Shown here in pieces: positions 5,901-6,632 of a stretch of DNA of 6,632 nt. The DNA comes from CAITYL01 sp041651315 (lineage in GTDB: Bacteria; Verrucomicrobiota; Lentisphaeria; Oligosphaerales; CAITYL01), in NCBI GenBank assembly GCA_041651315.1, contig JBAZJM010000257.1, positions 1-6,632 on the forward strand, given 5' to 3'. Both the position numbers and the translations under genes were made by a program. The notes beneath the pieces are model-generated. The model saw only the letters and a list, made by a program, of their open reading frames with translations, did no database searches and was not told the DNA's origin. Position 1 is the stretch's first letter. Each line of letters starts with the position of its first letter.

Positions 5901-6566
5901 GACTTCCCGGCCGCCGAGGGGCTGCCGGCCGAGTTCCGCGAGCGTTACGCCCGCCTGCTTCTCGCCGCCCTCTGCCAGACCCCCCGCCAGCTTCCCGCCG
6001 ACCGCCGCCACGACCCGTGGGACCGTCTCGCCCGCATCGTTCCCGCCGACGGCTTCGTCGCCGCCGACACCCGCTTCGGGATCCTGCTCCAGCAGATCGC
6101 CCTCGACCTCGCGGCCAACAACCTTCCGGCCGCCGAGACCCGCCTGCAGGAGGCGCTCAAGCAGGCTGGCCGCCCCGCCGACCATGCCTTCTATCCGCGG
6201 CTGCTCCTCCTCCAGGCCGGCCTCGAGTTTCGCCGCGGCTTTGCCGGCGCCGCCCGCGAGCTGCTGGCGGTGGCCATGCCCGCCGCCACCACGGCCGGTG
6301 CGGCCGAACTCGCCGTTGCCGAACGGCACCAGGGTGTGGCCGTGCCCGCCGTTTTGGACCCCGACGGCAAGGCCGCGGCTGTCCCCGCGGCCTTTTGGGA
6401 CGCCTGGCTGCTTTGCAGCCGTCTCGCCGCCGGCGGGGATTCGGCCGCCGCCACGGAGGCCCTCAACCGCCTCCAGGCCGCCGCCCGCAGCCTCCCGGAA
6501 CGCCATTTTGCCCGCCTCCTCGGAGCCACCCCCGGCACCGAAAAACGGGAGGCTGAAGCATTTTAG
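2961..6566 (+). CDS. Transmembrane Hanks-type Ser/Thr protein kinase with very large helical C-terminal region
   Basis: This is a 1201-residue receptor-like kinase. The catalytic domain (about 20-285) shows a glycine-rich loop GRGNMAVV (27-34, third Gly replaced by Ala), VALKIL with ATP-anchoring Lys49, alpha-C Glu68, hinge region MEYIEG (98-103), catalytic loop HGDIKPEN (143-150; Gly for Arg in HRD; Asp145, Lys147 and Asn150 intact), DFG (163-165), P+1 region LTPLYAAPE (181-189), DIYSFG (203-208) and conserved Arg268. It should be active. One transmembrane segment lies at about 313-332, so about 870 residues should be extracytoplasmic. These comprise a helical stretch with Gln388-392, a Pro/Ala/Lys linker (about 399-460) and an Ala/Leu-rich helical region (about 463-1201) resembling a TPR-like solenoid, though no clean TPR consensus was picked out. 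ATG 2961 is chosen because an in-frame TAA lies at 2952-2954; no good Shine-Dalgarno is seen. The 32-base gap from mlaD has no terminator, so co-transcription is likely. Target and ligand are unknown. Confidence 0.93.
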   Translation: MTDSSATAATLGSGSLVANYRIEREIGRGNMAVVYLATQLDLQRPVALKILTGGLARDQDFVSRFLNEARTAAALSHPNIVQAFSAGAVADDLYYFAMEYIEGETLHDRITREGPLKPADLLPIVLDIAGALDYGWTHQRLVHGDIKPENIMLSVKGESKLADFGLAKVSEHSFTGDGLMLTPLYAAPEMIRGQAAAQDCRPDIYSFGATLYHGLAGQPPFPGTDPQAVMQRHLNEAPPPLRQFNPRLPERLADFVTQRLLAKTAEERPQSWAEVISNLEAALARKRPVMILPSRSAGDEAAPRPAAVSRTPWVVGILAGLLAAGLGGWLAVHQLSDAAGRRDAAAAWRQVQSELAAETDPAAGLERLQHYGARHGRFAPPAFQAALQQQQQLLTAQLAAPPAVKPEAKPEVKPETKPGTGAAPPLRPAAPPEAKLAARPVPPVEAAVAVPAAAPAPAVNAVERADRFIVFLAAAVQAGATPGTAAWEPVIKLGRAWCDAYPGPSDEAAQAGFFLDTVLPAAEELLPKLILASPKLAGIPVTVKAHGTLPLDEVSLRGVSLRQKTDYGEVKLQVPWAETDRIAVLAALGKASLGAPGQALETARPLLAFLLLAGRADELDAQLQAFPESAEQRQWLILAASCRSAPQEAQCLQALADAVAAAQSHEFRTARRSLQRACAVPTAAATRHAAEIRQLQEVLAANAPEVRVSALVLQAQKEQAADPRQALCRLNLCLARYGALELPELLEVVPLRERTLDVLAARFRKDNGSLPSLYALPPLYPLAGWSSQFPGDSATILRQLKEHGDTASIKPLLTQLSAAALLDMGAWNEARLSLRNRAWVPGENQYPPFVAGILFGRALLYDRYRDAGTAPATALEALAKLRPRRGAGEDEANALLQGRLRLLSDLALFTRQWELPAAALPENVLARANSQTAQATALGLAAWRLEAGRPLPAAGELPPGSAADRAVEAARKILEDPTMADFPAAEGLPAEFRERYARLLLAALCQTPRQLPADRRHDPWDRLARIVPADGFVAADTRFGILLQQIALDLAANNLPAAETRLQEALKQAGRPADHAFYPRLLLLQAGLEFRRGFAGAARELLAVAMPAATTAGAAELAVAERHQGVAVPAVLDPDGKAAAVPAAFWDAWLLCSRLAAGGDSAAATEALNRLQAAARSLPERHFARLLGATPGTEKREAEAF
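4173..4220 (+). repeat. Four tandem 12-base units coding K-P-E-x in the kinase linker
   Basis: Residues 405-420 of the kinase read KPEA, KPEV, KPET, KPGT. Each unit is encoded by 12 bases of the form aaR-cc-gaa-plus-one-codon with small differences. This is a rigid, charged Pro-rich linker of the kind that spans between membrane and distal domains. It is a low-complexity stretch prone to copy-number change; each unit is a multiple of three bases, so changes would alter linker length without breaking the frame. Confidence 0.8.
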
Positions 6567-6583
6567 GCTGAATCGTTTTGGTT

Positions 6584-6596
6584 CCGGCTAGGCCGG
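6584..6596 (+). other. Short GC palindrome after the kinase gene
   Basis: CCGGC-TAG-GCCGG forms a perfect 5-bp stem with a 3-base loop, extendable by one T-G pair. It lies 18 bases after the kinase stop codon. No T-run follows (the next bases are GTTAGGTTATC), so it is at best a weak or factor-assisted terminator; it may be incidental in such GC-rich DNA. Confidence 0.25.
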
Positions 6597-6614
6597 GTTA
6601 GGTTATCGCTCATC

Positions 6615-6632
6615 ATGACCTGCGAACTTTGC
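6615..6632 (+). CDS. Possible start of a further gene (partial), Met-Thr-Cys-Glu-Leu-Cys
   Basis: An ATG at 6615 opens a frame reading MTCELC to the window edge. A CxxC pair right after the start resembles the N-terminal zinc-binding motif of McsA-like (UvrB/UvrC-motif) proteins, which commonly begin with Met-x-Cys-x-x-Cys. Only six codons are visible and no strong Shine-Dalgarno precedes the ATG, so both the gene and its family are tentative. Confidence 0.3.

Noticed and set aside
2820..6506. A 1228-codon open frame on the minus strand, antisense to the kinase
   Set aside because: It mirrors the kinase gene in very GC-rich DNA with C-ended codons, which suppress antisense stops. Its product is Gly/Gln/Arg-rich with no recognisable domain, while the plus strand encodes a clear kinase with intact motifs.

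Overview
The window is a GC-rich bacterial segment holding four tightly packed, complete plus-strand genes. In order they are an MlaE-type permease, an MlaF-type ABC ATPase, an MlaD-type MCE-domain lipid-binding protein, and a very large membrane-spanning Hanks-type Ser/Thr kinase. The first three form the core of an Mla-type phospholipid importer, which implies a diderm cell with an outer membrane. The long MlaD tail with repeated RAGKGTLGKL-like motifs, together with a PknB-like kinase carrying a huge non-catalytic C-terminal region, suggests a PVC-group bacterium (Lentisphaerota or Verrucomicrobiota). This assignment is inference from protein style; no marker gene is present.

Layout. Positions 1-245 contain no convincing gene. 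They hold three successive short hairpins (31-106), then overlapping perfect palindromes (153-170) that cover the -35 box of a plausible sigma70-type promoter (157-185). mlaE (246-1049) and mlaF (1049-1828) overlap by one base (TGATG). mlaF and mlaD (1825-2928) overlap by four bases (ATGA), and a textbook Shine-Dalgarno precedes mlaD only. After 32 bases without a terminator comes the kinase gene (2961-6566). The last 66 bases contain a small GC-rich palindrome and what may be the first six codons of another gene starting Met-Thr-Cys-Glu-Leu-Cys.

How the genes may work together. MlaE and MlaF would form the inner-membrane ABC core, and MlaD would be anchored in the inner membrane by one N-terminal helix with its MCE domain in the periplasm. 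MlaD also has a long helical tail with five copies of a glycine-rich motif, whose spacings differ by whole heptads. No mlaB (STAS) or mlaC (periplasmic carrier) lies in the window. The kinase follows directly and may be co-transcribed. Its catalytic domain should be cytoplasmic and its roughly 870-residue C-terminal part extracytoplasmic, so it could sense envelope state. A functional link between kinase and lipid transporter is a hypothesis based only on adjacency.

The most interesting points are the heptad-quantised repeat spacing in MlaD, the transporter-kinase pairing, the large unassigned helical region of the kinase, and the palindrome sitting on the putative promoter.
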